From Muribaculaceae bacterium (lineage in GTDB: Bacteria; Bacteroidota; Bacteroidia; Bacteroidales; Muribaculaceae), in assembly GCA_029059965.1 (NCBI GenBank), contig JAIDUY010000376.1, positions 1 through 9,043 on the forward strand: a DNA stretch of 9,043 bases, written 5' to 3'. The notes under the pieces were generated by a model. The model had not been told where the DNA came from. It did no database searches and was given only the letters and a program-made list of their open reading frames with translations. The position numbers and the translations under genes are program-made. Positions 1 to 6,665 of this stretch are shown here, one piece after another; the stretch's first letter is position 1; each line of letters starts with the position of its first letter.

Positions 1-1
1 C

Positions 2-427
2 ACCTGCTCCATACAGGACATCACCTGCGACTCGGACGGCAAAATCGCCAACTTCATATCGCCCCAGGGTACATCTCCCGCCCTGCCCGTCCATCCCCTG
101 CGTTCGGGCGAGCCCTACTACCTCGGCGTGTTCCTCACCGGCGCATATCAGGAAATCCTCGGCGACATGCACAACCTCTTCGGCGATACCAACGCCGTGC
201 ATATCAGCGTCTACAAGGACCGCTACGAAATCGAGCAGGTCATCGAGGGCGAGACCGTCGACGAGGTTCTGGATTATGTCCAGTTCAACCCCAAGAAACT
301 CGTGCGCAACGTCGAGACCTGGGTGACCTCTTCCATGAAGGCCGGAAAAATCACACCCGAGGAAGGCCGCGACTTCGTCAGCACCTACCGCGCGGGGCTG
401 TTCGGCTACACATATCTGGAAAAATAA
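2..427 (+). CDS. speA: Biosynthetic arginine decarboxylase, C-terminal part (5' end outside window)
   Basis: This is the last 141 codons of a PLP-dependent biosynthetic arginine decarboxylase, which turns arginine into agmatine for putrescine and spermidine synthesis in the cytoplasm. The frame is open from base 2, and family proteins are about 630 residues, so roughly three quarters lie to the left. Fragment residues 6-15 read DITCDSDGKI, the conserved C-terminal Cys-Asp segment that contributes to the active site in this fold. Residues 53-64 read LGDMHNLFGDTN, a signature of SpeA. The C-terminus (ending in GLFGYTYLEK) also looks like SpeA. A GTG at 128 is an internal valine, not a start. 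The gene ends 7 bases before truA, so the two are probably co-transcribed. The identification is firm; the N-terminal PLP lysine cannot be checked here. Confidence 0.95.
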   Translation, partial: TCSIQDITCDSDGKIANFISPQGTSPALPVHPLRSGEPYYLGVFLTGAYQEILGDMHNLFGDTNAVHISVYKDRYEIEQVIEGETVDEVLDYVQFNPKKLVRNVETWVTSSMKAGKITPEEGRDFVSTYRAGLFGYTYLEK

Positions 428-434
428 GCAGGCC

Positions 435-1190
435 GTGCGCTTCTTCGTACATCTGGCATACCGCGGAGCCGCCTATCACGGCTGGCAGGTACAGCCGGGC
501 GAAACTACGGTGCAGGGTGTGCTCGAAGATGCATTCTCCACCCTGACCCGCACTCAGGTGGCCGTGACGGGAGCGGGACGCACCGACGCGGGCGTCAACG
601 CCCGCATGATGGTGGCGCACGTCGACATGCCCGCGGGCTTCGACGCCTCCGACGGGCGCTTCCTGCGCTCGCTCAACTCGCTGTGCGGCCCCGACATAGC
701 CGTCTACTCCCTCACGCCCGTGGCCGACGATGCCCACGCGCGCTTCGACGCCTGCGAGCGCGAGTACCGCTACTTCGTACATACGCGCAAGAATCCCTTC
801 GCCGGGGCGCTGTCGTGGCAGGCTCCGCCGACGCTCGACTTCAAGGCCATGAACGCCGCCGCCGCGCTCATCATCGGACAACGCGACTTCAGCTCATTCG
901 CCAAGCTGCACAGCGACGCCAAGACCAACATTTGCGACCTGCGCCGCGCCCTGTGGGTGCGCGACGGCGACCACGACTGGCACTTCGAGATTGTGGCCGA
1001 CCGCTTCCTGCGCAACATGGTGCGAGCCGTAGTCGGAACTCTGGTCGACATCGGCCGCCACAAGTCGGCTCCCGAGGGCATACTCGATGTGCTCGGACAG
1101 CGTGACCGCTGCGCCGCCGGAACTTCAATGCCCGGTTCGCCGTTATTCCTGTGGCGGGTGGACTATCCCTACATCCGCTTCGAACCGTAG
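435..1190 (+). CDS. truA: tRNA pseudouridine(38-40) synthase TruA
   Basis: TruA converts uridine to pseudouridine at positions 38-40 of the tRNA anticodon arm. The product is 251 residues, normal for the family. Motifs in order: LAYRGAAYHGWQ (8-18), GRTDAGV (48-54) with the catalytic aspartate D51, HARFDA (101-106), EYRYF (110-114) with the conserved tyrosine Y111, DFSSFAK (151-157) and RFLRNMVRAVVGTL (190-203). The start is GTG at 435. It was chosen because the N-terminus MRFFVHLAYRGAAYHGWQ aligns with the family's usual beginning, and no ATG lies between the speA stop and the first motif. No clear Shine-Dalgarno sequence is visible, as is usual in Bacteroidetes. The gene starts 7 bases after speA and is followed after 21 bases by an ATP-grasp-like gene. 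All key residues are present, so the enzyme should be active. Confidence 0.97.
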   Translation: MRFFVHLAYRGAAYHGWQVQPGETTVQGVLEDAFSTLTRTQVAVTGAGRTDAGVNARMMVAHVDMPAGFDASDGRFLRSLNSLCGPDIAVYSLTPVADDAHARFDACEREYRYFVHTRKNPFAGALSWQAPPTLDFKAMNAAAALIIGQRDFSSFAKLHSDAKTNICDLRRALWVRDGDHDWHFEIVADRFLRNMVRAVVGTLVDIGRHKSAPEGILDVLGQRDRCAAGTSMPGSPLFLWRVDYPYIRFEP

Positions 1191-1211
1191 AATAACTCCG
1201 GCCATCTGTCA

Positions 1212-2336
1212 ATGAGCAGACTGCATCTCTTCTTTCCCGAAAACGACCTCGCGCTGGCGCGCGACCTCGAGCGCTACACGCCGCCGCCCGCCGCAGCCCG
1301 TCTGCGGCGCAGCGGCGAGGCACTGCCGCTGTGGTACGGCGACGACGGCGACCGCTTCGTCGCTACGGGCATCAACTCCCGGTGGCTCGACTCCATGCGC
1401 GACAGCTTCGGCATTGACATCGACGTATTCGACTATCGTCCCGACGCTTACGAAGCGGCGCCGTGGGGATGGTCGCGAGCATCACGCCGCGAGTACCTCA
1501 ACCTCGGCTTCGCGCCCTCCGCGCTGCCCGACGACTCCGCACTGGAGGCCATGCGGGCGCTGTCGAACAGGCGCACCGCCGCCAAAATCCGCAGACGCCT
1601 CGGCGAACTGCTTCCCGACGCGCGGCTGATGCCGGCTGCCCGGGAATGCGCGACGCCCGACGAGGTGGCACGCTGTGTCGACGAGTTCGGCAAGGTCGTC
1701 GTCAAGCTGCCATGGTCGTCGTCCGGCCGCGGCCTGATGATTGTCGACGCCAAGACCCTGCCGGGACAGACGTCGGCCATAGTCGGCATGACGGGACGTC
1801 AGGGCGCCGTCATGGTCGAGCCGTGGCTGAGCCGACGGTCCGACTTCGCACTGCTCTACCGCATGGAGGGCGGCCGGGCCCGCTACTGCGGGCTATCGCT
1901 TTTCGAGACCACCGACTCCGGTTCCTACTCCGGCAACATACTCGCCCCTCAGGAAGAAATCGGGTCGCGCCTGCGCGCCGAATGCGACGCGGCTACTTTC
2001 GACGCCCTGCCCGCCGCCCTCGGCGCAGTGCTGTCCGAAATAATAGGCACGGCCTACTCCGGGCCGCTCGGAGTGGACATGATGACCGTCTGCGACAGCG
2101 ACAACGTGGCCATCGCCGAGATGAACCTGCGCAACACCATGGGGCACGTCGCCCTCGCCCTCTACGGGCGCCACATAGCCCCCGGAGCGCACGGCCACTT
2201 CCTCGTCCTGCCCCGCGAAAACGCTCCCGAGGCTCCCGAGGCCATTGTGACGGACGGGCGCCTCGCAGGCGGTAGCCTCGACCTCGTGCCTCCGGGCACC
2301 GACTTCGTCTTCCGCGCCGAACTATCTGATACATAA
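1212..2336 (+). CDS. Uncharacterised ATP-grasp-like protein
   Basis: The product is 374 residues with no signal peptide or membrane segment, so it is probably cytoplasmic. The N-terminus (LHLFFPENDLALARDLERYTPP, residues 4-25) resembles a conserved Bacteroidales family of unknown function. ATP-grasp features can be seen. VVVKLPWSSSGRGL (162-175) looks like the nucleotide-binding lysine (K165) followed by a Ser/Gly-rich loop. VEPWL (202-206) fits the hinge region. GPLGVDMM (284-291) and EMNLRNTMGH (303-312) fit the metal- and phosphate-binding end, with E303, N305 and R307 in the typical E-x-N-x-R arrangement. Such enzymes usually join a carboxylate to an amine or thiol through an acyl-phosphate. 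The substrate here cannot be told from the sequence. The gene sits between truA and msrAB on the same strand, which gives no clear functional hint. The ATP-grasp assignment is by motif reading only. Confidence 0.75.
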   Translation: MSRLHLFFPENDLALARDLERYTPPPAAARLRRSGEALPLWYGDDGDRFVATGINSRWLDSMRDSFGIDIDVFDYRPDAYEAAPWGWSRASRREYLNLGFAPSALPDDSALEAMRALSNRRTAAKIRRRLGELLPDARLMPAARECATPDEVARCVDEFGKVVVKLPWSSSGRGLMIVDAKTLPGQTSAIVGMTGRQGAVMVEPWLSRRSDFALLYRMEGGRARYCGLSLFETTDSGSYSGNILAPQEEIGSRLRAECDAATFDALPAALGAVLSEIIGTAYSGPLGVDMMTVCDSDNVAIAEMNLRNTMGHVALALYGRHIAPGAHGHFLVLPRENAPEAPEAIVTDGRLAGGSLDLVPPGTDFVFRAELSDT

Positions 2337-2364
2337 GCTCAACACATAATCTCTCTCCACAGCC

Positions 2365-3315
2365 ATGCAAAAAACAATATACTTCGCCGGAGGATGCTTC
2401 TGGGGCACAGAGCATCTGTTCCGTCAGGTCAAGGGCGTAAGCTCCACACGCGTCGGATATGCAAACAGCAACATCCCCGATCCCGACTACCGCACCGTGT
2501 GCAGCGGCACCACAGGCGCCGCCGAGACCGTCGAGGTGACATACGACCCCGCCACGGTGTCGCTGCGCCGCCTTGTCGACATTTACTTCATGAGCATAGA
2601 CCCATTTGCCGTCAACCGTCAGGGCAACGACACCGGCACGCAGTACCGCACGGGAGTCTATTGGACCGACCCTGAGGACGCCAAGATGCTCGAAGACATA
2701 TTCGCCGGCATAACGCGCCGCCTCGGGCACCCCGTCGCCGTCGAGCTGATGCCTCTGCGCAACTTCTATCCCGCCGAGGACTACCACCAGCTCTACCTCG
2801 AGGCCAATCCCGGAGGCTATTGCCATATCGACCCCACGCTGTTCGAGCTGGCACGTCGCGGCGGAAGCACGGACGGTGTGCCCGAATGGTCCGGGAAAGG
2901 TGCGAGCGCGGAACTGTCGCCGCTGCAGGATGCCGTGATGAACCACAACGCCACCGAAAGGCCCTTTGTCAACGAATACTTCGACGAGCACCGCCGCGGC
3001 ATCTACGTCGACCCGGCAACGGGCGCGCCGCTGTTCGTGTCGTCCGACAAGTTCGACAGCAGCTGCGGCTGGCCGGCATTCGCCCGTCCCATCGACGAGG
3101 CCGCGATGGAATACCGCACCGACACCTCGCACGGCATGCACCGCATCGAGGTGCGAAGCCGCTACGCCGACACCCATCTCGGACACGTCTTCCCCGACGG
3201 CCCCCGCGAACTGGGCGGGCTGCGCTACTGCATCAACAGCGCGGCCCTGCGCTTCGTGCCTGCAGAACGCATGGCCGACGAGGGCTACGGCGATCTTCTC
3301 GGACTCGTCAGATGA
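2365..3315 (+). CDS. msrAB: Bifunctional peptide methionine sulfoxide reductase MsrA-MsrB
   Basis: This fused repair enzyme reduces both S- (MsrA) and R- (MsrB) methionine sulfoxide in oxidised proteins. The MsrA domain covers about residues 3-160: GCFWGTE (10-16) carries catalytic C11, [11 protein letters not shown] (45-55) is a family motif, and GYC (151-153) holds a probable resolving cysteine. The MsrB domain covers about 180-303: SCGWPAF (233-239) with probable recycling C234, [10 protein letters not shown] (271-280), and RYCIN (287-291) with catalytic C289. The spacing of 55 between C234 and C289 equals, from memory, that of the neisserial PilB MsrB domain. The two CxxC pairs that bind zinc in many MsrBs are absent (YVDPATG and RSRYADT stand in their place), so this is the zinc-free form. 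There is no signal peptide, so it should act in the cytoplasm. The stop codon overlaps the comF start by 4 bases (ATGA), which implies translational coupling. Confidence 0.95.
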   Translation: MQKTIYFAGGCFWGTEHLFRQVKGVSSTRVGYANSNIPDPDYRTVCSGTTGAAETVEVTYDPATVSLRRLVDIYFMSIDPFAVNRQGNDTGTQYRTGVYWTDPEDAKMLEDIFAGITRRLGHPVAVELMPLRNFYPAEDYHQLYLEANPGGYCHIDPTLFELARRGGSTDGVPEWSGKGASAELSPLQDAVMNHNATERPFVNEYFDEHRRGIYVDPATGAPLFVSSDKFDSSCGWPAFARPIDEAAMEYRTDTSHGMHRIEVRSRYADTHLGHVFPDGPRELGGLRYCINSAALRFVPAERMADEGYGDLLGLVR

Positions 3316-4046
3316 AAGCCGTTCAGTCGCTCGAGGCCATCGCATCAGGCTTGGCGTCGGTATTCATTCCCCGCACATGCCCGGCCTGCGGCAGAAGGCT
3401 GCCCGCCTCGGGCGCCATGGTGTGCGTGGCTTGTCTGCTCGCCCTGCCTCGGTGCACGACAGACGTTACTCAGTCCGCGATTGTGTCCAACGGTCCGGCG
3501 CCCCCCGGGCTGTCCGCATCGTGGATTCAGTATCTGCACGGCACGGAGTCCTCACGCCTCATCCGCGCCGTCAAGTACAAAGGCCGTCCGGCTCTCGGGC
3601 GACATCTCGGACGCCTCTTCGCCGCCGAGCTCCTCGAACGCAGGGAACGCGCCCGGCAATGCGGGCTCGACCTTCCTCCCCTGCCTCAGGTTCTGATTCC
3701 CGTGCCGCTCCACTGGACAAAAAGGCTTGAACGCGGCTTCAACCAGAGCGAACAAATAGCCGAGGGCATGGCCCAGGTATTGGGCTGCACCGTCGACTGC
3801 GGCCTGAGGGCAACGCGCAGCCACGGCACGCAGACGCGCCGCAAGGCCGAGGAGCGCGCCGCCAACGTCCGCAGCATTTTTGTATGGCGCGGCGGCGACA
3901 GCATCGACGGCCTCGACGCGGCCATCGTCGACGACATAATCACCACCGGCGCCACCGCCCGCGAGTGCGTGCTCGCCCTCGGCCTCGGCGGTGCCCGACC
4001 CTCCACCATAGGTCTGCTCAGCCTCGGCCTCGCCGGCGAACAATAA
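3312..4046 (+). CDS. comF: ComF family phosphoribosyltransferase-like protein
   Basis: The product is 244 residues, normal for the ComF/GntX family, whose members are linked to DNA uptake in naturally competent bacteria but are widespread and of unsettled biochemical role. The N-terminal zinc-finger-like part has CPAC (23-26) and CVAC (38-41). [15 protein letters not shown] (86-100) is the typical family segment. [26 protein letters not shown] (129-154) is the family hallmark. [10 protein letters not shown] (206-215) is the PRPP-binding loop with two adjacent aspartates. The reading frame is open far upstream (from 2820), but the start was set at ATG 3312. This matches the family length and overlaps the msrAB stop as ATGA, typical of coupled genes. 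It is the last gene of the + strand block, and its stop codon lies inside the terminator hairpin. No other competence gene is visible, so a role in DNA uptake is not implied. Confidence 0.92.
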   Translation: MKAVQSLEAIASGLASVFIPRTCPACGRRLPASGAMVCVACLLALPRCTTDVTQSAIVSNGPAPPGLSASWIQYLHGTESSRLIRAVKYKGRPALGRHLGRLFAAELLERRERARQCGLDLPPLPQVLIPVPLHWTKRLERGFNQSEQIAEGMAQVLGCTVDCGLRATRSHGTQTRRKAEERAANVRSIFVWRGGDSIDGLDAAIVDDIITTGATARECVLALGLGGARPSTIGLLSLGLAGEQ

Positions 4047-4079
4047 ACAGCGCCCCGCGTCAGGCGGAGCGCTGTTTAT
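4043..4079. terminator. Strong hairpin between convergent comF and ackA, likely bidirectional terminator
   Basis: Bases 4043-4058 (ATAAACAGCGCCCCGC) pair with 4064-4079 (GCGGAGCGCTGTTTAT) around a 5-base loop (GTCAG). That is 15 of 16 pairs with a single C/A mismatch at 4054/4068. The stem is GC-rich inside and A/T at its ends, so transcripts from either side end in a U-containing run. It lies between the ends of two converging transcription units. The comF stop codon TAA (4044-4046) is itself part of the stem. Confidence 0.85.
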
Positions 4080-4109
4080 GGTACTATCTTATAATTACTT
4101 TACGGTAGC

Positions 4110-5318
4110 TCAGAGAGCTGCTACGATGTCGCGGGTATCGCGGGCGATGGTGAGCTCTTCGTCGGTGGGGATGACGCATACCTTGACGGGAGCGGACGCC
4201 TCGGAGATAACGGCCTCGACGCCGCGGATGCCGGCGTTGACTTCCTTGTCGATACGCACACCCATGAATCCGAGGGTTTCGCAGACGTCGGCACGCAGTC
4301 CGGCCTGATTCTCGCCCACACCGCCGGTGAAGACGATGATGTCGACGCCGCCCATCTCGGCAGCATAGGCGCCTATGTACTTGGTGATGCGGAGCATATA
4401 CATATCAAGGGCGAGGCGAGCGCGCTGATCGCCGGCAGCGATTGCAGCCTCGATTTCGCGCATGTCGTTGCTGACTCCGCTCACACCGAGGACGCCGGAC
4501 TCCTTGTTGATGATGCTCTGGAGGGCGTCGGCGCTGAGGCCGTGGCGGTTCATGAGGAAGGTGAGCGCGCCGGGGTCGATGTCGCCCACACGGGTTCCCA
4601 TCATGAGACCCTCGGTGGGAGTGAGACCCATGGAGGTGTCGACGCACTTGCCGCCGACGACGGCGGCCATGGAGGCGCCGTTGCCGATGTGGCATGTTAT
4701 GATGCGCTGCTTGGTGATGTCGCAGCCCAGGAACTCGCACACACGGGCGCTGACGTAGCGGTGCGAGGTGCCGTGGAAGCCGTAGCGGCGCACGCCGTCC
4801 TCGGTATAGAAGTGATAGGGGATGGCATACATGTAGGCCTTGGCGGGCATGGTCTGATGGAAGGCCGTGTCGAACACGCCCACCTGGGGCACGCCGGGCA
4901 GGATGGCCTCGACGGCCTCGATGCCGGTCATGTTGGCGGGGTTGTGCAGCGGAGCGATGTCGTAGCACTCGCGAATCATGGCCTTGACGTCGTCGTTGAT
5001 GAGTACGGAGCTGCTGAACTTCTCGCCGCCGTGCACCACACGGTGGCCTACGGCGTCTATTTCGCTGTAGGACTTGATGCAGCCATTCACGGGGTCTGTG
5101 AGCTTGGACAGAATGGCCTCGATGGCCTGGCGGTGGTCGATGAGACCGAGTTCGTCGGTGGCTTTGGAGCCGTCGGCGAGACGATACTTGAGGAATCCGC
5201 CGGGGAGACCGATTTTTTCCACGCCGCCTTCGGCCAGGGTTGTGGCTTCGGCGCCTTCGAGGTCGATGAGTTTATACTTTACGGAACTGCTTCCGGAGTT
5301 GAGGACAAGGATTTTCAT
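4110..5318 (-). CDS. ackA: Acetate kinase
   Basis: Acetate kinase transfers the phosphate of acetyl-phosphate to ADP, giving acetate and ATP, the energy-yielding last step of acetate fermentation. The product is 402 residues, the usual length. The start MKILVLNSGSSSVKYKL (1-17) carries the phosphate-binding asparagine N7. Other key residues match the well-studied Methanosarcina enzyme: R93 in GHRVVHGG, D150 in VFDTAFH, H182 in FHGTSH, R243 in GTRVGDIDPG, and a C-terminal glutamate at 387/388 in TDEELT. HIGNGAS (210-216) and GGVGEN (332-337) form nucleotide-binding loops. The ATG overlaps the pta stop codon by 4 bases, so the two genes form an operon with likely coupled translation. The gene ends 31 bases from the shared terminator hairpin. 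Identification is firm. Confidence 0.98.
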   Translation of the reverse strand: MKILVLNSGSSSVKYKLIDLEGAEATTLAEGGVEKIGLPGGFLKYRLADGSKATDELGLIDHRQAIEAILSKLTDPVNGCIKSYSEIDAVGHRVVHGGEKFSSSVLINDDVKAMIRECYDIAPLHNPANMTGIEAVEAILPGVPQVGVFDTAFHQTMPAKAYMYAIPYHFYTEDGVRRYGFHGTSHRYVSARVCEFLGCDITKQRIITCHIGNGASMAAVVGGKCVDTSMGLTPTEGLMMGTRVGDIDPGALTFLMNRHGLSADALQSIINKESGVLGVSGVSNDMREIEAAIAAGDQRARLALDMYMLRITKYIGAYAAEMGGVDIIVFTGGVGENQAGLRADVCETLGFMGVRIDKEVNAGIRGVEAVISEASAPVKVCVIPTDEELTIARDTRDIVAAL

Positions 5319-6331
5319 TCGAGGTTCTTGAGGCCTATGGCCTGATTGCAGGTGATGATTATGGTTTTGTAGATATCTTCGGGATAGCAGCCGCGAGAGA
5401 GGTCGTTGACGGGAGCGGCGAGGCCCTGGAGGACGGGGCCCACGGCCTGCACGCCGCCGAGACGCTGCACGAGCTTATAGGCGATGTTGCCGACTTCGAG
5501 CGAGGGAAAGACCAGGACGTTGGCACGACCGCTCAGTGGGCTGTTGGGAGCCTTGCTGCCGGCCACGGAGGGCACGATGGCGGCATCGGCCTGAAGCTCG
5601 CCGTCAAGGATGAGTCCGGGCTCCATCTCGTGAGCCAGACGTGTGGCCTCGATGACCTTGTCGACGCGCTCGCCCTTGGCCGAGCCCTTGGTGGAATAGG
5701 ACAGCAGTGCCACGCGGGGCTTGATGCCGGCGATGTCGCGGGCGGTGCGGGCAGTGGCTATGGCAATCTGCGCAAGCTCCTCGGCCGTGGGTTCGGGAAC
5801 CACGGCGCAGTCGGCGAAAATCATGATGCCGTCTTTGCCATAGGGGCTGCCCTCGGGAAGAAGCATGACGAAGGCACCGCTGACAACGCTGATGCCGGGA
5901 ATGGTCTTGATGACCTGGAATGCGGCGCGCAGCACGTTGCCGGTGGTGTTCATGGCACCGGCCACCTGGCCGTCGGCGTCGCCGGACTTGACCATGAGGC
6001 AGCCCAGATAGAGGGGATTGGCGGTGATGAGGCGTGCCTCCTCCATGGTGATGCCCTTGGACTGACGGAGCTTGAAGAAGAGGGGCGCGTAGCGGTCGAT
6101 GACGACCTCGTCGGCGGGGTCGACGATAGTCGCTTTTTCTATATTGGTAAGCTTGAGTTCGCGGGCCATGCCGAGAACTTCGTTGCGGTTGCCTATAAGG
6201 ATAATCTGTGCGAGGCCGTCGGCGATGATGCGGTCGGCGGCGGTGAGGGTGCGAGGTTCGAGACCCTCGGGAAGCACGATGCGCTGGGGATGGCGCAGTG
6301 CTTTGGCTGTTAGTTTTTCAAAGAGGTCCAT
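5315..6331 (-). CDS. pta: Phosphate acetyltransferase (short form)
   Basis: Pta converts acetyl-CoA and phosphate to acetyl-phosphate and CoA, supplying the substrate of AckA encoded just downstream. The product is 338 residues, which is the short catalytic form without the extra N-terminal domains of the E. coli enzyme. Motifs seen: DADGQVAGA (118-126), LSYSTKGSA (210-218), KAPNSPLSGRANVLVFP (260-276) and GPVLQGLAAPVNDLSRG (298-314). The frame is open a further 57 codons upstream (to 6502). The start was set at ATG 6331 because MDLFEKLTAKALRHPQRIVLPEG matches the family's usual beginning. The extra stretch looks non-coding, contains a TAACTTTG promoter element and a hairpin, and shows no family similarity. 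Confidence 0.97.
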   Translation of the reverse strand: MDLFEKLTAKALRHPQRIVLPEGLEPRTLTAADRIIADGLAQIILIGNRNEVLGMARELKLTNIEKATIVDPADEVVIDRYAPLFFKLRQSKGITMEEARLITANPLYLGCLMVKSGDADGQVAGAMNTTGNVLRAAFQVIKTIPGISVVSGAFVMLLPEGSPYGKDGIMIFADCAVVPEPTAEELAQIAIATARTARDIAGIKPRVALLSYSTKGSAKGERVDKVIEATRLAHEMEPGLILDGELQADAAIVPSVAGSKAPNSPLSGRANVLVFPSLEVGNIAYKLVQRLGGVQAVGPVLQGLAAPVNDLSRGCYPEDIYKTIIITCNQAIGLKNLE

Positions 6332-6361
6332 TTTGCAGGAGTGGAATGTGTTTCGATGGTG

Positions 6362-6369
6362 CAAAGTTA
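6362..6369 (-). promoter_or_regulatory. Probable -7 promoter element of the pta-ackA operon
   Basis: On the - strand this reads TAACTTTG, a full match to the Bacteroidetes -7 consensus TAnnTTTG. It lies 30 bases before the pta start codon, so a transcript would begin near 6355 with a leader of about 25 bases. A -33 TTTG at ideal distance is not seen; the nearest TTTG is only 12 bases upstream of the box. The identical octamer precedes the lipoprotein gene at the right of the window. Confidence 0.6.
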
Positions 6370-6428
6370 GCCAATCCCCGCCAAACTTGGTCACTCCGAT
6401 ATATAAAAAGATAGCCGACAGCACGAAA

Positions 6429-6463
6429 AAATGCCATCGACCACACACTGGCGGATGGCATTT
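6429..6463. terminator. Hairpin with A/T-rich flanks upstream of pta, terminator-like
   Basis: A 10-base perfect stem (6429-6438 with 6454-6463) is preceded by AAAAA on the left and followed by TTTATT on the right, the pattern of a bidirectional terminator. A further CCA/TGG pairing (6441-6443 with 6449-6451) is possible inside the loop. It lies upstream of the pta -7 element, so it could insulate pta from transcripts arriving from the right. No gene that clearly needs it is visible, so the role is inferred from shape only. Confidence 0.4.
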
Positions 6464-6654
6464 ATTGGTTTGTGGCAACTCTATATATAGAAAGTTCATC
6501 ATACAGGAGACTTCAGGTCTCCCATTGCAAAAATAGGCCGCAGCAGCAATATAGCAAAGGAAACTTGATGGACAAATAAATAGACATGGCTGCGAAAAGG
6601 ACTGCTACGGGGCGATATATGCGGTTTTGTCCATCATATATGACTTTCTTTTTG

Positions 6655-6662
6655 TATTTTTG
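6655..6662 (+). promoter_or_regulatory. TAnnTTTG-type box directly before the TPR-HTH start codon
   Basis: TATTTTTG matches the Bacteroidetes -7 consensus but ends only 3 bases before ATG 6666. A transcript begun from it would start at or just after the start codon. Either it is a chance match in a T-rich stretch, or translation does not start at 6666. An upstream TTTG (6626-6629) is 25 bases away, longer than the usual spacing of about 19-21. Confidence 0.25.
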
Positions 6663-6665
6663 CAT

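Larger units (their letters stand above)
6332..6665. other. Intergenic region between divergent pta and TPR-HTH gene, with several inverted repeats
   Basis: No convincing gene was found in these 334 bases, which are AT-richer than the neighbours. They contain four inverted repeats. First, AAATGCCATC (6429-6438) pairs with 6454-6463 and is flanked by A- and T-rich runs. Second, GGAGAC (6506-6511) pairs with GTCTCC (6517-6522). Third, TGATGGACAAA (6566-6576) has a perfect 11-base inverted copy at 6626-6636. Fourth, TGCAAAAATA (6526-6535) has a perfect 10-base inverted copy at 6655-6664. The last two are nested. The outermost arms each contain a TAnnTTTG-type box, pointing away from the region's centre. 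The pta promoter element is at its left end. Function is unknown; divergent regulatory sites or a structured RNA are possible. Confidence 0.5.

Noticed and set aside
2820..3311. Upstream extension of the comF frame
   Set aside because: It lies within msrAB in another frame, and its Arg/Pro-rich translation is unlike ComF. The family-length start at 3312 is clear.
1993..3345. 450-codon open frame on the - strand across the ATP-grasp-like and msrAB genes
   Set aside because: It is antisense to two clear genes. Such long frames arise easily in GC-rich coding DNA, and the translation shows no recognisable family.
4542..5345. 267-codon open frame on the + strand opposite ackA
   Set aside because: It is the antisense shadow of a fully conserved acetate kinase gene; the Gly/Ala/Val/His-rich product is typical of such shadows.
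6332..6502. 57-codon N-terminal extension of Pta
   Set aside because: The family starts at MDLFEKL (ATG 6331). The extension covers the -7 element and a terminator-like hairpin and has no family similarity.
6506..6522. Small hairpin GGAGAC-loop-GTCTCC as an independent terminator
   Set aside because: The stem is only 6 bases with no T-run on either side; kept only as part of the intergenic description.
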